A stretch of 64,000 nucleotides of DNA from Clostridium aciditolerans (GTDB lineage Bacteria; Bacillota; Clostridia; Clostridiales; Clostridiaceae), in NCBI RefSeq assembly GCF_016316925.1, contig NZ_JAEEGB010000003.1, positions 219,300 to 283,299 of the forward strand. Direction: 5' to 3'. The notes beneath the pieces are model-generated. The model made no database searches. It saw only the letters and a program-made list of their open reading frames with translations, and had not been told where the DNA came from. A program made the position numbers and the translations under genes. How positions within the stretch are numbered: the first letter of the stretch is position 1; every line of letters begins with the position of its first letter. Positions 54,374-63,722 of the stretch are shown here, piece after piece.

Positions 54374-55036
54374 CTATGCATAAAGCTTACCATCTTCTAT
54401 AGTAACAACTCTTTCCGCCTGCTCTGCAACTTTATGGTCATGTGTTATTAGTATTATGGTCTGTCCTTGTTTATGAAGCTCTTTTATAAGTTCCATAATC
54501 TCTTTGCTAGTTTTACTATCTAATGCTCCAGTAGGTTCATCAGCTAAAAGAATCTTTGGATTTCCAACTAATGCTCTTGCAATAGCCACTCTCTGCTGCT
54601 GTCCTCCTGAAAGCTGATTTGGCCTATGATGTTCTCTTCCTTTAAGACCTACTTTTTCAATATACTCCATAGCAAGCTTCCTACATTCTTTTTCATTCAT
54701 TCCCCTATATAAAAGAGGCACTTCTACATTTTCTACTGCGTTAAGTTTTGATAATAAATTGAAATTTTGAAATATGAAGCCTATTTGCTTGTTTCTAATT
54801 CTAGCTAACTCTAATTCATTTGCCTTATCTATATTTACATTGTCAAAGACATAGCTACCAGTATCAGCCACATCTAAGCATCCTAATATATTCATTAATG
54901 TAGATTTACCGGATCCAGATGGTCCTATAATAGAAACAAATTCATTTTCTTTTATATTTAGATTTATATTATCTAAAGCTTTTACAACAGTATCACCCAT
55001 AGTATAGGATTTAGATAAATTATTAATTTCTATCAT
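54374..55036 (-). CDS. MacB-type ABC ATPase
   Basis: 220 residues. Walker A GPSGSGKST, signature LSGGQQQRVAIARAL, Walker B ILLADEPTGALDS, switch His ILITHD and Q-loop FQNFNLLSKLNAVENV. Closely resembles LolD/MacB ATPases and has no fused membrane part. It lies between the membrane-fusion and permease genes with short gaps. Confidence 0.94.
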   Translation of the reverse strand: MIEINNLSKSYTMGDTVVKALDNINLNIKENEFVSIIGPSGSGKSTLMNILGCLDVADTGSYVFDNVNIDKANELELARIRNKQIGFIFQNFNLLSKLNAVENVEVPLLYRGMNEKECRKLAMEYIEKVGLKGREHHRPNQLSGGQQQRVAIARALVGNPKILLADEPTGALDSKTSKEIMELIKELHKQGQTIILITHDHKVAEQAERVVTIEDGKLYA

Positions 55037-55076
55037 TAAAATTCTCCTTTCTTAGTTAATTGAGGGCACCTAAATT

Positions 55077-56027
55077 CTATTTACCCTGGCTATTGCCTTG
55101 TCCACCTGATGTCCTATTATTTCTTCCGCCTGAGCCTCCACCTTGCATCATTTGGAAGCCGCCCATGCCTCTCATCTTTGAGGAATTATTGTTAGAATTT
55201 TGAACCTGTGGTAATTCAATTTCTTGACCAGCCACTAGCCCGTTAGTTATCTCTACCATTCTTCCATTGCTAATACCAAGCTCAACCTTTTGTAATGTTG
55301 GCGTCGTATTATCTTTAAACACTAATACATATTTTTCACCTTTAATTTCTTTAACCGCTTCTACCGGTACTGCTAATACGTTCTCTTTAGATGCAGTCAC
55401 TATTGTAGCTTCTGTGGACATACCTACTTTTGTATCATGTATATCGTCAAAAGCTATTGTTACATCAAAGTTTGAAACTCCATTAGAATATGTGCCTTGT
55501 TGACTGATGTCCTTAATAACTCCAGTGAACTTCACATCTGGAAAAGCGTTAACTTTTATATCTGCCTTTTGACCAACTTTCAAATTTGCTAAATCTGTTT
55601 CATCTACTGATATTTTTGTAAGAAGATTTTTATCATCAAATATAGTCATAAGTTGTTGTGATGCATTTACACTATCACCTGAAGAAACACTTATATCACT
55701 AATAACCCCATCGTAAGGTGCTACTATAGGATCGCTTCCATTTACAAAAGTTATTAACTCCTGTCCTTTTGTTACTACTTGATTTTTGCTTACAAGTACT
55801 GATTGTATTGTATCCCTGCTGGATGATTTAAGTGTGTCAGTTGATGATGATTCAACACTTCCTGACCCAGAAACTGATTTTTGAATATTTTGTACAGAAG
55901 CTTTTGCTTTAACAATCTGAGAAGTTTTGCTTTGTGTTGCTGCATTAGCATTGATACTCTTATAAACTCCAAATCCTCCAAATCCTAATACGGCTATTAT
56001 CATTATACTAATAGTTACTTTTTTCAT
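55077..56027 (-). CDS. Membrane fusion protein (HlyD/MacA type)
   Basis: 316 residues. N-terminal signal anchor (KVTISIMIIAVLGFGGFGVY). A lipoyl-like split domain follows (SGSGSVESSSTDTLKSSS and PYDGVISDISVSSGDSVNAS), then beta-barrel domains (about 130-265). The C-terminal tail is rich in Gly, Asn and Met (MRGMGGFQMMQGGGSGG). First gene of the operon with the MacB-type ATPase and permease. It connects the permease to the outside of the cell; in a Gram-positive it ends in the wall space. Confidence 0.92.
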   Translation of the reverse strand: MKKVTISIMIIAVLGFGGFGVYKSINANAATQSKTSQIVKAKASVQNIQKSVSGSGSVESSSTDTLKSSSRDTIQSVLVSKNQVVTKGQELITFVNGSDPIVAPYDGVISDISVSSGDSVNASQQLMTIFDDKNLLTKISVDETDLANLKVGQKADIKVNAFPDVKFTGVIKDISQQGTYSNGVSNFDVTIAFDDIHDTKVGMSTEATIVTASKENVLAVPVEAVKEIKGEKYVLVFKDNTTPTLQKVELGISNGRMVEITNGLVAGQEIELPQVQNSNNNSSKMRGMGGFQMMQGGGSGGRNNRTSGGQGNSQGK

Positions 56028-56184
56028 AATTACCTACCCTTTCTATATAATTAATTTTAATATCCCTCGTTATGGGTACTATTATGATACTTAAATCTTA
56101 ACTTATCCTTAACTATAACATTGAATTTTTATCCATTATCAGATTGTTATCAAATTATAAGTTTAATTTGTATTTAAAACATAA

Positions 56185-56208
56185 AAAAGAGAACTTTTAA
56201 GTTCTCTT
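56185..56208 (-). terminator. Terminator overlapping the kinase stop codon
   Basis: Arms AAGAGAACTT / AAGTTCTCTT with a minus-strand T run; the arm includes the end of the histidine kinase gene. Confidence 0.85.
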
Positions 56209-57499
56209 AATCAACTGGTAGTGTTACCTTAATTATTGTTCCTTTAGGATGATTTGGTGAAGCTTTTATTAAGCCGCCGTGATTACTTACTATCCATTTG
56301 GCAATAGATAAGCCCAGCCCCGTCCCTCCTGTTTGTTTTGTTCTGCTCTTATCTCCACGATAGAATCTTTCAAATATCAATTTAGTTTCTTCTTCTTTTA
56401 TACCTATGCCAGTATCTGCTACACTTATAATACATCTAGATTCTTCATTTTTAAGATTAACTTTAATTGCATCTCCACTATTTGTATATTTTAAGGCATT
56501 ATCTAAAAGAATAATTATAAGCTGAGATATTCTTTCTTCATCGCAATTTATAATTAAAGCTTCAGCTAAATTCAATTCCATATGCTTATCTTCTAAATCT
56601 GCAATTTCTACATAGGGTTCTGCTATTTTATTTATTAAAATGCTAATATTTACAGGTTTCTTTGCAATTTCCAGTGTATTAGAATCAGATCGTGCAAGTG
56701 TAAGCAGATCAGATGTAAGTTTTGATAATCTTCTTGTTTCTGAAAGTGCAATTCCTAAATAATTTGCATTGTTAATTACAGTAGAATCAGGATATTTAAG
56801 AATTAATTCTAATTGAGATTGAATTACTGTTAAAGGAGTTCTAAGTTCATGGGAAGCATCTTCAACAAATTGTCGCTGCTTTTTCCAAGCATTAACTATA
56901 GGTATCATGGTTCTTTGTGCTAAGAATGATCCTGCTCCTATGGCAACTAAGAATAGTATAATGCCACCAATAATTATGATTTTTAAAAGGTTATCTAGAA
57001 GTTCTTTTTCTGAATTTGTGTTTCTTAACAGCTGAACCATGATAGTTTTATTATCTACTTGAACACTGAAGGCTATTGTTCTAAAATGAAAATCATTAAA
57101 TTTAATATCATATAATTTATCCGTTATAGTTGGTTCGATATTTTCTAAATTTTTTTGATAAAACATTGATAATTGAGAATGAAAAAGAATATTTCCTTTT
57201 TCGTCTCTTAAAATGGGTATTATACGTGGATCAAGAGGCGGTATATTATGGGGACCTGGTTGTGTTATTTGATTAGATTCTAAAGCTGGAATCATTGAAG
57301 CTTCTAGCTTTGGAAGTTCCAAACTAACTTTTGCCAAGTTATTTTCTATCATTTTCTTAGAAATTAATAGTGATCTATCTACACCTCTATATAAATTTGT
57401 TTTAGCATAAAAATATATAATCATATTAAATACAATAAAAAGTATAAAAAATATTGTTGTATTTAATAGTGTTAGTTTAAGTCTCTGTTTTTTAAACAT
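56207..57499 (-). CDS. Sensor histidine kinase
   Basis: 430 residues from MFKKQRLKL, with GAGG six bases upstream; earlier in-frame ATG codons overlap that site. Two membrane helices (about 14-36 and 165-190) enclose an extracellular sensor of about 130 residues. H-box FVEDASHELRTPLTVIQ, N-box IILLDNALKYTNSG, G1 VADTGIGIKEEE and G2 GGTGLGLSIAKW are all present. The gene overlaps its response regulator. It is probably the regulator pair for the MacAB-like system just downstream. Confidence 0.92.
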   Translation of the reverse strand: MFKKQRLKLTLLNTTIFFILFIVFNMIIYFYAKTNLYRGVDRSLLISKKMIENNLAKVSLELPKLEASMIPALESNQITQPGPHNIPPLDPRIIPILRDEKGNILFHSQLSMFYQKNLENIEPTITDKLYDIKFNDFHFRTIAFSVQVDNKTIMVQLLRNTNSEKELLDNLLKIIIIGGIILFLVAIGAGSFLAQRTMIPIVNAWKKQRQFVEDASHELRTPLTVIQSQLELILKYPDSTVINNANYLGIALSETRRLSKLTSDLLTLARSDSNTLEIAKKPVNISILINKIAEPYVEIADLEDKHMELNLAEALIINCDEERISQLIIILLDNALKYTNSGDAIKVNLKNEESRCIISVADTGIGIKEEETKLIFERFYRGDKSRTKQTGGTGLGLSIAKWIVSNHGGLIKASPNHPKGTIIKVTLPVD

Positions 57500-58178
57500 T
57501 TTCATCCTCATAAGTTTTTAGCATATATCCAATCCCACGTATTGTTTTTATACATTTATCATAATTATAGTTAGATAGTATTTTTCTAAGTTTATGCATG
57601 TATACCTCCACTATGTTTATAGTGGTATCTGATTCAAATCCCCATACTCTATCAAATATTTGCTCTTTTGTTAGAATAGTTTCTTTATTGTTAATTAGGT
57701 ATTCTAGAAGATCAAACAACTTAACTTGAAGGTTTATTTTTTCTCCTTTTATAGACAGCTCTCTATTCTTAATGTTAAGTTCAATTTCTTTATACTTTAA
57801 AATGTTTTCTGCTGCCATTGAACCTGATCTCCGAAGTAGCGCTTCAATTCTTGCTTTTAATTCTTGTATATGAAAAGGTTTGACTATATAATCGTCAGCG
57901 CCTATTTTTAAACCCTTTATTTTGTCTTCTAAAGAGTCCTTAGCTGTAAGAACTAGCACTGGTGTGTCAATATTCTCTTTTCTTAATATTTTTAACACCT
58001 CATAACCATCTAATAAAGGAATCATTATATCAAGTATTATTGCATCATATATGTTTTGTCTAGCCATATATAATCCCTCTTCTCCATTATAAGAGGCATC
58101 TACCTGATAGTTACTTTCTAGACTATTTTTAATTGATTGTAATATTAATTCATCATCTTCTATAATAAGTAATTTCAT
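57492..58178 (-). CDS. OmpR-family response regulator
   Basis: 228 residues from MKLLIIEDDE, with GGGAG six bases upstream. Receiver with Asp in AIILDIMIPLLDG and Lys in VKPFHIQEL; winged-helix output with RIEALLRRSG linker and TINIVEVYMHKLRKIL ... TIRGIGYML. Overlaps the kinase gene by eight bases, so both are produced from one transcript. Confidence 0.94.
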   Translation of the reverse strand: MKLLIIEDDELILQSIKNSLESNYQVDASYNGEEGLYMARQNIYDAIILDIMIPLLDGYEVLKILRKENIDTPVLVLTAKDSLEDKIKGLKIGADDYIVKPFHIQELKARIEALLRRSGSMAAENILKYKEIELNIKNRELSIKGEKINLQVKLFDLLEYLINNKETILTKEQIFDRVWGFESDTTINIVEVYMHKLRKILSNYNYDKCIKTIRGIGYMLKTYEDENV

Positions 58179-58463
58179 ATGCAACTCCCTTATAATTTAT
58201 TAAATTTGTTATATTTATTATGTTGTGTTTAATTATTTATTTAAATACAAATTAATAAAAAGTTAGAAATGAAGTCACATAAAATTTGTAATAACTGCAC
58301 TTGATTGTCCTTATTTTCCCATTTAAAGTATATATTTATCTCAACTTACTTAAATATACACTATTTGACATAATAAGCCAGGCCATGTTATGATTTTAAT
58401 AATGAATATTATTTTACTAAATATTAAATTAATTCTTATATAATTTGAGGGGACGTGATTATA

Positions 58464-59165
58464 GTGGGCTTCTTTCTAGATAAAAGGATTGATATAACTA
58501 ACCTTACATGCTGGTATCAGCCAATATATGAGGTAAATACCATGAAGGCATTTGGATTTGAAGCATTAGTAAGAAGTAAGCTATATCGCGATTTTAGTGC
58601 TATTGATCTTTTTCATCAAGCGGAAATACAAAGGACACTTACAATACTTGATTATCAATTAATTTTGAAGGCTCAACAACTATTTAGATATAAGAATACT
58701 CACTCACTATTCATAAATATATTTCCATCAACTTTACTTGATAAAAAGTTTATTTCATGGTGGAAGGAGTTCTCATCACTTGCTCCACAAATAGTTTTAG
58801 AATTATCTGAGGAAGAACCTATAAGCGACTGGGAAAATTTAAAGTCTGTAATAAAAGTGCTAAAAAAGGATAAAGTAAAAATAGCTGTAGATGATATGGG
58901 TGAAGGATATTCATTTTTAAAGCATTGGCTGCAACTTGAGCCTGATTATATAAAATTAGATAGATGTCATATGACAAATTTAGTAGATAACAAAGTAAAA
59001 CAGAAGAACTTAGAGAACTTAGTAAAAGTAATTGGACCATCCATAGAAATAATTGCTGAGGGAATTGAACAAATTGGATGTCTCGAAATAATTAAAAATT
59101 CAGGTATTCGATACGCTCAGGGTTACGCTCTTGGCAGGCCTGCACCCTTTGATAATTTTTATTAA
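58464..59165 (+). CDS. Stand-alone EAL domain c-di-GMP phosphodiesterase
   Basis: 233 residues from a GTG with GAGGGG eleven bases upstream; a GTG nine bases earlier is too near that site. The whole protein is one EAL domain. Metal and catalytic residues are present: FGFEALVRS, FINIFPS, LELSEE, VDDMGEGYS, DYIKLD, AEGIE and QGYALGRP. It should therefore be an active hydrolase giving pGpG. No sensory domain is fused. It may counter the GGDEF protein at 49.4 kb. Confidence 0.92.
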   Translation: MGFFLDKRIDITNLTCWYQPIYEVNTMKAFGFEALVRSKLYRDFSAIDLFHQAEIQRTLTILDYQLILKAQQLFRYKNTHSLFINIFPSTLLDKKFISWWKEFSSLAPQIVLELSEEEPISDWENLKSVIKVLKKDKVKIAVDDMGEGYSFLKHWLQLEPDYIKLDRCHMTNLVDNKVKQKNLENLVKVIGPSIEIIAEGIEQIGCLEIIKNSGIRYAQGYALGRPAPFDNFY

Positions 59166-59171
59166 TTATAT

Positions 59172-59212
59172 AAGAAGGTGTGAGTTAAAAGCTCATACCT
59201 TCTTAATTTTTT
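59172..59212 (+). terminator. Terminator after the EAL gene
   Basis: Arms AAGAAGGT.TGAG / CTCA.ACCTTCTT followed by AATTTTTT. Confidence 0.85.
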
Positions 59213-59299
59213 ATAATTATAATTTTACTAATAATATTTATTAGACTTACAAATACTAATGCTGTAAATTCTATTATTTAAGTCTAAGGAGTGAATTTA

Positions 59300-60121
59300 A
59301 TGAAAAAGAAAAGCATTATCTCTATTTTAGTTGTTATGTCAATTTTTACAGTCTCATGCACCCAAAAGCAACAGTCAGCACAGCAACCTACTGCAGGTGT
59401 AGAATCCTCATATTCTAAAACAGGTGATGTTGAAAAAGTAAAAATTACCGCTGACCAAGCAAATATAAGATCTGGCTGTTCTGGTGATGCTCCAGTTGTT
59501 CAGGCATCAAGTAAAGATAACACCTTTAATGTAGTTAGTCAGGTTCAAGATTGGTTTGCAGTAAAACTCCCAGATAACAAAGTTGGCTTTGTTCCAAAAG
59601 ACCAATGTAAGGCAATAGCGCCTGAAAACAAAGCAGTTCAAGCAACACCTGAGACTGCTGGAACAACTACTCAAGGAACAACAGCACAAACAGCACCAAA
59701 AACACCAACTGCACAGACAAACGCTACTACATTAACAGATGCAGAACAGCAGATGCTAAAGTTAGTAAACGATGCTCGAGTTCAAAATAATTTGCAACCT
59801 TTAAAAGTTGATATGCAGTTATGTAATATTGCGAGAATTAAATCTCAAGATATGATAGACAATAATTATTTTAGCCACAACTCACCAAAATACGGTAGTC
59901 CTTTTGATATGATGAAATCCTTTGGAGTAGGTTTTGTTCAAGCAGGAGAGAATATCGCAGGTAATCAAAATGTTCAAAATGCAGAAAATGCATTGATGAA
60001 TTCTCCAGGCCATAGAAAAAACATATTAAGTCCGGATTTCACTCATATAGGTATAGGGATTAGAGCTGGTGGTCCTTATGGAAGCATGTTTACACAAGAG
60101 TTTATAAGCAAACCTCAATAA
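59300..60121 (+). CDS. SCP/CAP-domain lipoprotein with SH3-type domain
   Basis: 273 residues from the ATG with AAGGAG nine bases upstream. A lipoprotein signal peptide ends at the lipobox TVSC (Cys about 20). An SH3b-like domain (VKITADQANIRSGCSGDAP ... WFAVKLPDNKVGFVP, about 48-105) precedes a Thr/Gln/Ala-rich linker (about 110-145). The C-terminal CAP domain (VNDARVQNNLQPLKVD, SHNSPKYGSPFDMM, AGENIAG, SPGHRKNILSPDFTHIGIG) resembles Bacillus YkwD. It is exported and anchored to the membrane, facing the wall. Its biochemical role is not established. Confidence 0.92.
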   Translation: MKKKSIISILVVMSIFTVSCTQKQQSAQQPTAGVESSYSKTGDVEKVKITADQANIRSGCSGDAPVVQASSKDNTFNVVSQVQDWFAVKLPDNKVGFVPKDQCKAIAPENKAVQATPETAGTTTQGTTAQTAPKTPTAQTNATTLTDAEQQMLKLVNDARVQNNLQPLKVDMQLCNIARIKSQDMIDNNYFSHNSPKYGSPFDMMKSFGVGFVQAGENIAGNQNVQNAENALMNSPGHRKNILSPDFTHIGIGIRAGGPYGSMFTQEFISKPQ

Positions 60122-60131
60122 TAAAAAAGAT

Positions 60132-60163
60132 AATAGCGGATATGTTTTCCGCTATTATTTTTT
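60132..60163 (+). terminator. Terminator after the CAP lipoprotein gene
   Basis: Arms AATAGCGGA / TCCGCTATT followed by ATTTTTTT. Confidence 0.88.
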
Positions 60164-60226
60164 TATTATATAACTTATCAAATAAATAGATGAAGTAACT
60201 CACAAATTTTCATTTATTAGATCTAA

Positions 60227-61516
60227 TTAAGGTGTTAATCTACTTCTATCTCTAGGAAATGCGGATGTTTCTCTGATATTATTTATTCCTAAAAGTAAGG
60301 CTAAAAGCCTTTCAAGACCTATCGCCAATCCCCCATGAGGTGGTACTCCATATTTAAATACATTCACATAACTTGAAAAATTTTCATGGTTTAATCCTTT
60401 AATTTCAAAGCTTTCAACTAGCATGTCATAATCATGTATTCTTTGGCCTCCAGAAGTTATTTCCGTTCCCTTGAATATAAGGTCAAAGGATCTAGTACCA
60501 TTTATGCCTTTAGGCATTGTATACATAGGTCTCTTTTTTCTGCTGTAGTTTGTAACAAAAATAAACTCTGAATTATATTTCTCCTTTGCATACTCACTTA
60601 AAAGCCTCTCTCCTTCTGGATCTAAGTCATTGTCAGTTACAATTTTGTTGTAGTTTTCTTTTAAAACTCTTGCTGCATATTCAAATTCTATCCTTGGTAT
60701 CGGCGCTAATATTTTAGGAATATCTACATTTAACATTTTAAAACATCTAGTTCCCTCTAACTCTAGTTTATTTATAATGTGCTTTAACATTTCTTCCTCT
60801 ATATCCATAATATCTTGTTCATCTTCAATAAATGCCAATTCAAGATCCATACTCGTAAATTGGTTTAAATGTCTAGCTGTATCATGTTCTTCAGCTCTGA
60901 AAAAATTTCCTATTTCGAAGACTCTCTCATAACCAGCGGCTACCATCATTTGTTTATAAAATTGAGGACTTTGTGCAAGGTATGCATCTTTCCTAAAATA
61001 ATCCAACTTAAAGAGAGCAGTTCCTCCTTCAGCTCCTTCCGCTACAATTTTCGGGGTAAATATTTCTATAAAGCCTTCTCTTGATAAAAATTCTCTAAAA
61101 CCTTCCACTATAATATGCTGTATTCTAAATATAGCATTCTTTTTTTCATGTCTAAGACTTAAAATTCTATTATTAAGCATTGTATCAAGAGAAATATTTA
61201 GCTCCTCACTATTTATTTCAATAGGCAGATCTTCTTCTACTTTGCTCAACACCTTGAGAGATTCTACTGCTAATTCAAAATTATTCAGGGAGTTTTTCCC
61301 CTCTTTGACTGTACCGCTTACTTCCAGCACACTTTCACATTTTAATCCATGTATAATTGGATCTTTATTATCAACCACACATTGAACCATCCCACTTCTA
61401 TCTCTTAAAATTATAAAAGTAATACCTTTAAGTCTCCTTACTCTATGAACCCATCCTTTAATTATTACATTCTTATTCAAGTTTTCTTCTAGGCTCCTAA
61501 TTAATGTTCTTTTCAT
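60227..61516 (-). CDS. Archaeal-type (probably non-discriminating) aspartyl-tRNA synthetase
   Basis: 429 residues, against about 590 for the normal bacterial AspRS. It lacks the bacterial insertion domain, so it belongs to the archaeal/eukaryal AspS2 type. N-terminal OB-fold (VIIKGWVHRVRRLKG), class II motif 2 FEIGNFFRAEEHDTARHLNQFTS and motif 3 GLAIGLERLLALLLG are present. Such clostridial copies usually charge both tRNA-Asp and tRNA-Asn and work with GatCAB to make Asn-tRNA; no gat genes are adjacent. Transcription is governed by a T-box leader with two terminators. Confidence 0.9.
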   Translation of the reverse strand: MKRTLIRSLEENLNKNVIIKGWVHRVRRLKGITFIILRDRSGMVQCVVDNKDPIIHGLKCESVLEVSGTVKEGKNSLNNFELAVESLKVLSKVEEDLPIEINSEELNISLDTMLNNRILSLRHEKKNAIFRIQHIIVEGFREFLSREGFIEIFTPKIVAEGAEGGTALFKLDYFRKDAYLAQSPQFYKQMMVAAGYERVFEIGNFFRAEEHDTARHLNQFTSMDLELAFIEDEQDIMDIEEEMLKHIINKLELEGTRCFKMLNVDIPKILAPIPRIEFEYAARVLKENYNKIVTDNDLDPEGERLLSEYAKEKYNSEFIFVTNYSRKKRPMYTMPKGINGTRSFDLIFKGTEITSGGQRIHDYDMLVESFEIKGLNHENFSSYVNVFKYGVPPHGGLAIGLERLLALLLGINNIRETSAFPRDRSRLTP

Positions 61517-61567
61517 AATAATCTCTCCTTTTATTTATTTAATAGCTTAATTTTATTGATTTTTTAG

Positions 61568-61606
61568 TAATAAAAAAATCTTCACTCCTTTTAGGAGCGA
61601 AGATTT
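61568..61606 (-). terminator. T-box terminator 2
   Basis: AAATCTTCGCTCC / GGAGTGAAGATTT with a run of T on the minus strand, 50 bases upstream of the synthetase start. Confidence 0.85.
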
Positions 61607-61669
61607 AAATTCACGGTACCATCCTAATTTATCTCGTTTTAATCAATAAGCAGTTTAATAAAATACAAA

Positions 61670-61698
61670 AACCTCACTCCTAGTGTAGGAGTGAGGTT
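61670..61698 (-). terminator. T-box terminator 1
   Basis: AACCTCACTCC / GGAGTGAGGTT with loop TACACTA and TTTTTG tail. Confidence 0.85.
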
Positions 61699-62090
61699 AA
61701 ATTCACGGTGCCATCCTGCTTAATCTTAGCAAAACAAAGATATCTTTAGACCTTTTAACGGTGGCAACCGATTTATCCTACTTAATTTCAAATAAACTTC
61801 TCAGAGATGTCTTTCACTAATATCGTTCCTTTGAGGCTCACACCAACCCTCATTCGCTTTGAAGACAAATATTAATTACTTTTCTCTTCATAGAATTTTT
61901 TTGTAATATATCGTCTAAGTTATCATATTTTTTATATCATGTCAATATTTTGTATATATCTTTATATTTTTTTACTAGTCAATCTTCCTTTAAAAACATA
62001 AATTCCATAAATATGCAACCTCGATAATTGACTTAACAAAGAGTCCCCCTATGAATACCGCTAATAAGTCAAGCATCCAGGTTGAATATC

Positions 62091-62357
62091 TATATAGAGA
62101 TATTAACTAGAAAGCTAGCTTATACAGAGGGATACGTTTCCAAAGCTGAAGATAGATTTAAAAACTTTGTGCCAGTCTTAGTGAAGGGTTTTAAGACAAC
62201 CTTAGCACCTTCGAGTTGTCTGAGCGTAGCGAGTTTCTCGAAGGTCCTTAGGTCGTCTAAAATACAAACTTTAGACTGGCTAAAAGCTTTTAACGTACTG
62301 AAGCTTGGAAACATATCCCGGCGTATAAGTTAGCTTTCTGCCTAGTATCTCTATATA
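62091..62357 (+). repeat. Giant hairpin element L, copy 2
   Basis: 267 bp, folded end to end. TATATAGAGATA pairs with TATCTCTATATA and GAAAGCTAGCTTATAC with GTATAAGTTAGCTTTC. The inner arms GTTTCCAAAGCT / AGCTTGGAAAC, GCCAGTCT / AGACTGGC, TTTTAAGAC / GTCTAAAA and ACCTTCGAG / CTCGAAGGT continue to the tip. It lacks the two short modules and the tip hairpins seen at 29.6 kb. It lies between the synthetase T-box and the LysE gene and has no gene of its own. Confidence 0.88.
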
Positions 62358-62400
62358 TAGCAATTTGTGAATCTCTGTATAATATAAAAAATAGCTTTGT

Positions 62401-63036
62401 CTAATTCGATAGTTTTGCTCGTAATAAATTTAATCCTAATCCAACAAATATAATTCCTGATATCTTATTTAATGAATTAGCTAGTCCTACCTTTTCACTT
62501 ATTTTTCCGGTTAAATAGGATGAAAATACTGCCAAAATTATACACCATATAGTTCCAGTAATAATAAATGTACATCCAAGCAATAAAAAAGGTAGAGCTC
62601 CATAGGTGTTATTAGGATTGATAAATTGAGGTAAAAAGGCTAGAAAAAATAACGCCACCTTAGGATTTAATACATTGGTTATAATTCCTTGAAAGTATAT
62701 ATTTTTAAAACTACTTTTTTCATTATCTCCATTATGAATAAGTAATGATGATTTTGACATAAATGAACGAATACCAAGATATACTAAATAGGCTGCTCCC
62801 AGATATTTAATAATGTTAAAAGCAAGAGCTGATTTAGCTAATATAACTGAGAGCCCTAAGGCCGCCAATATGGTATGTACAATGCACCCAGTTGAAATTC
62901 CTAAAGCAGACATTATACCTGCCTTCTTGCCATTGGACATGCTATTTCCCAATATATACATAGTATCTGCACCTGGAGTCAAGTTTAGTATTATTCCCGT
63001 AATTATAAAAACACTAAAATTTACAATACCAAACAT
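62401..63036 (-). CDS. LysE family amino-acid/metabolite exporter
   Basis: 211 residues with six hydrophobic helices. The family motif GADTMYILGNSMSNGKKAG near residue 22 and NVLNPKVALFFLAFLPQF near 118 are clear (RhtB/LysE superfamily). It exports amino acids or homoserine lactone-like compounds; specificity is unknown. It starts 18 bases after the methyltransferase gene and is probably co-transcribed with it. Confidence 0.93.
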   Translation of the reverse strand: MFGIVNFSVFIITGIILNLTPGADTMYILGNSMSNGKKAGIMSALGISTGCIVHTILAALGLSVILAKSALAFNIIKYLGAAYLVYLGIRSFMSKSSLLIHNGDNEKSSFKNIYFQGIITNVLNPKVALFFLAFLPQFINPNNTYGALPFLLLGCTFIITGTIWCIILAVFSSYLTGKISEKVGLANSLNKISGIIFVGLGLNLLRAKLSN

Positions 63037-63053
63037 AATAAATCCCCCTTACT

Positions 63054-63722
63054 TTATTTTTTCCACACTAGTGAATATCTCCAAAATAGGTGTCTTTCCA
63101 ATTTTGCATTAGGCATTATTCCCCTGGTAATTTTTTGAATTTCATTAATTGTCATATATCTATCATGCTTTACATGTTCATTCCAAGCTTTAATTTCTTC
63201 TTCTGATTTCTTCACTTTACCTGTTTTTATTAGCATAGTAATTATATTTATAGGTATAGCCGCTATTGATATCAAATAATCCATTAATTTTTCTTCTTTA
63301 TAGAGGTCAAGTATCATGAATACTCCATTTGGTTTTAAAGCTTCTCTTATTTTTAATAGCATTTCTTTAAACTGAAGATGATGAAAAGTAGCAATAGAAA
63401 CTATACAATCATATTTTTCTTGTCCTAAATCCCATTCTAATACATCCTCAACTTGGTACTTAATATTATTATATTTTCGAGATTGTTCTTCTGCTACCCT
63501 AACCATTTCTGGTGATAAATCTATCCCTTCAACTGTATAAAATTTTTCAGCTAGTAATCTAGTAAATTCACCTGTTCCACAACCAATGTCTATTGCTTTC
63601 TCACATTCATTTGGTATGAATTTTAGCAAAAAATTATGATAGTGTTTATTATGATCCCAATTTGAGGGCTTTGTATTTGCAATCTTATTAAAGTCATCAA
63701 TTATAGCATCTTTGTCATCCAT
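63054..63722 (-). CDS. Class I SAM-dependent methyltransferase
   Basis: 222 residues. Motif I is AIDIGCGTGEFTRLLAEK (about 44-61), with motif II acidic residue in VEGIDLSPEMV, motif DVLEWDLG and post-motif DCIVSIATFHHL. The C-terminal part (about 130-222) is helical and includes a hydrophobic segment LISIAAIPINIITMLI. The substrate is unknown; it looks like a UbiE/Methyltransf_11 small-molecule enzyme. First gene of a two-gene unit with LysE. Confidence 0.9.
   Translation of the reverse strand: MDDKDAIIDDFNKIANTKPSNWDHNKHYHNFLLKFIPNECEKAIDIGCGTGEFTRLLAEKFYTVEGIDLSPEMVRVAEEQSRKYNNIKYQVEDVLEWDLGQEKYDCIVSIATFHHLQFKEMLLKIREALKPNGVFMILDLYKEEKLMDYLISIAAIPINIITMLIKTGKVKKSEEEIKAWNEHVKHDRYMTINEIQKITRGIMPNAKLERHLFWRYSLVWKK

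Larger units (their letters stand above)
61567..61880 (-). promoter_or_regulatory. T-box leader with two antiterminator/terminator modules
   Basis: On the minus strand stem I includes GAGGGTTGGTGTGAGCCTC and GGAACGA, with a candidate specifier GAC (61811-61809) in GAAAGACATC, i.e. Asp. A T-box sequence AGGATGGCACCGTGAATT (61717-61700) is followed by terminator AACCTCACTCC / GGAGTGAGGTT (61698-61670). About 45 bases on comes a second T-box, AGGATGGTACCGTGAATT (61625-61608), with its own terminator AAATCTTC.CTCC / GGAG.GAAGATTT (about 61606-61575) and T run. No second stem I fits between them. Confidence 0.85.

Noticed and set aside
62082-62333. ORFs on both strands within the giant hairpin
   Set aside because: They are by-products of the inverted repeat; no ribosome sites, and the alternative copy at 29.6 kb breaks them.
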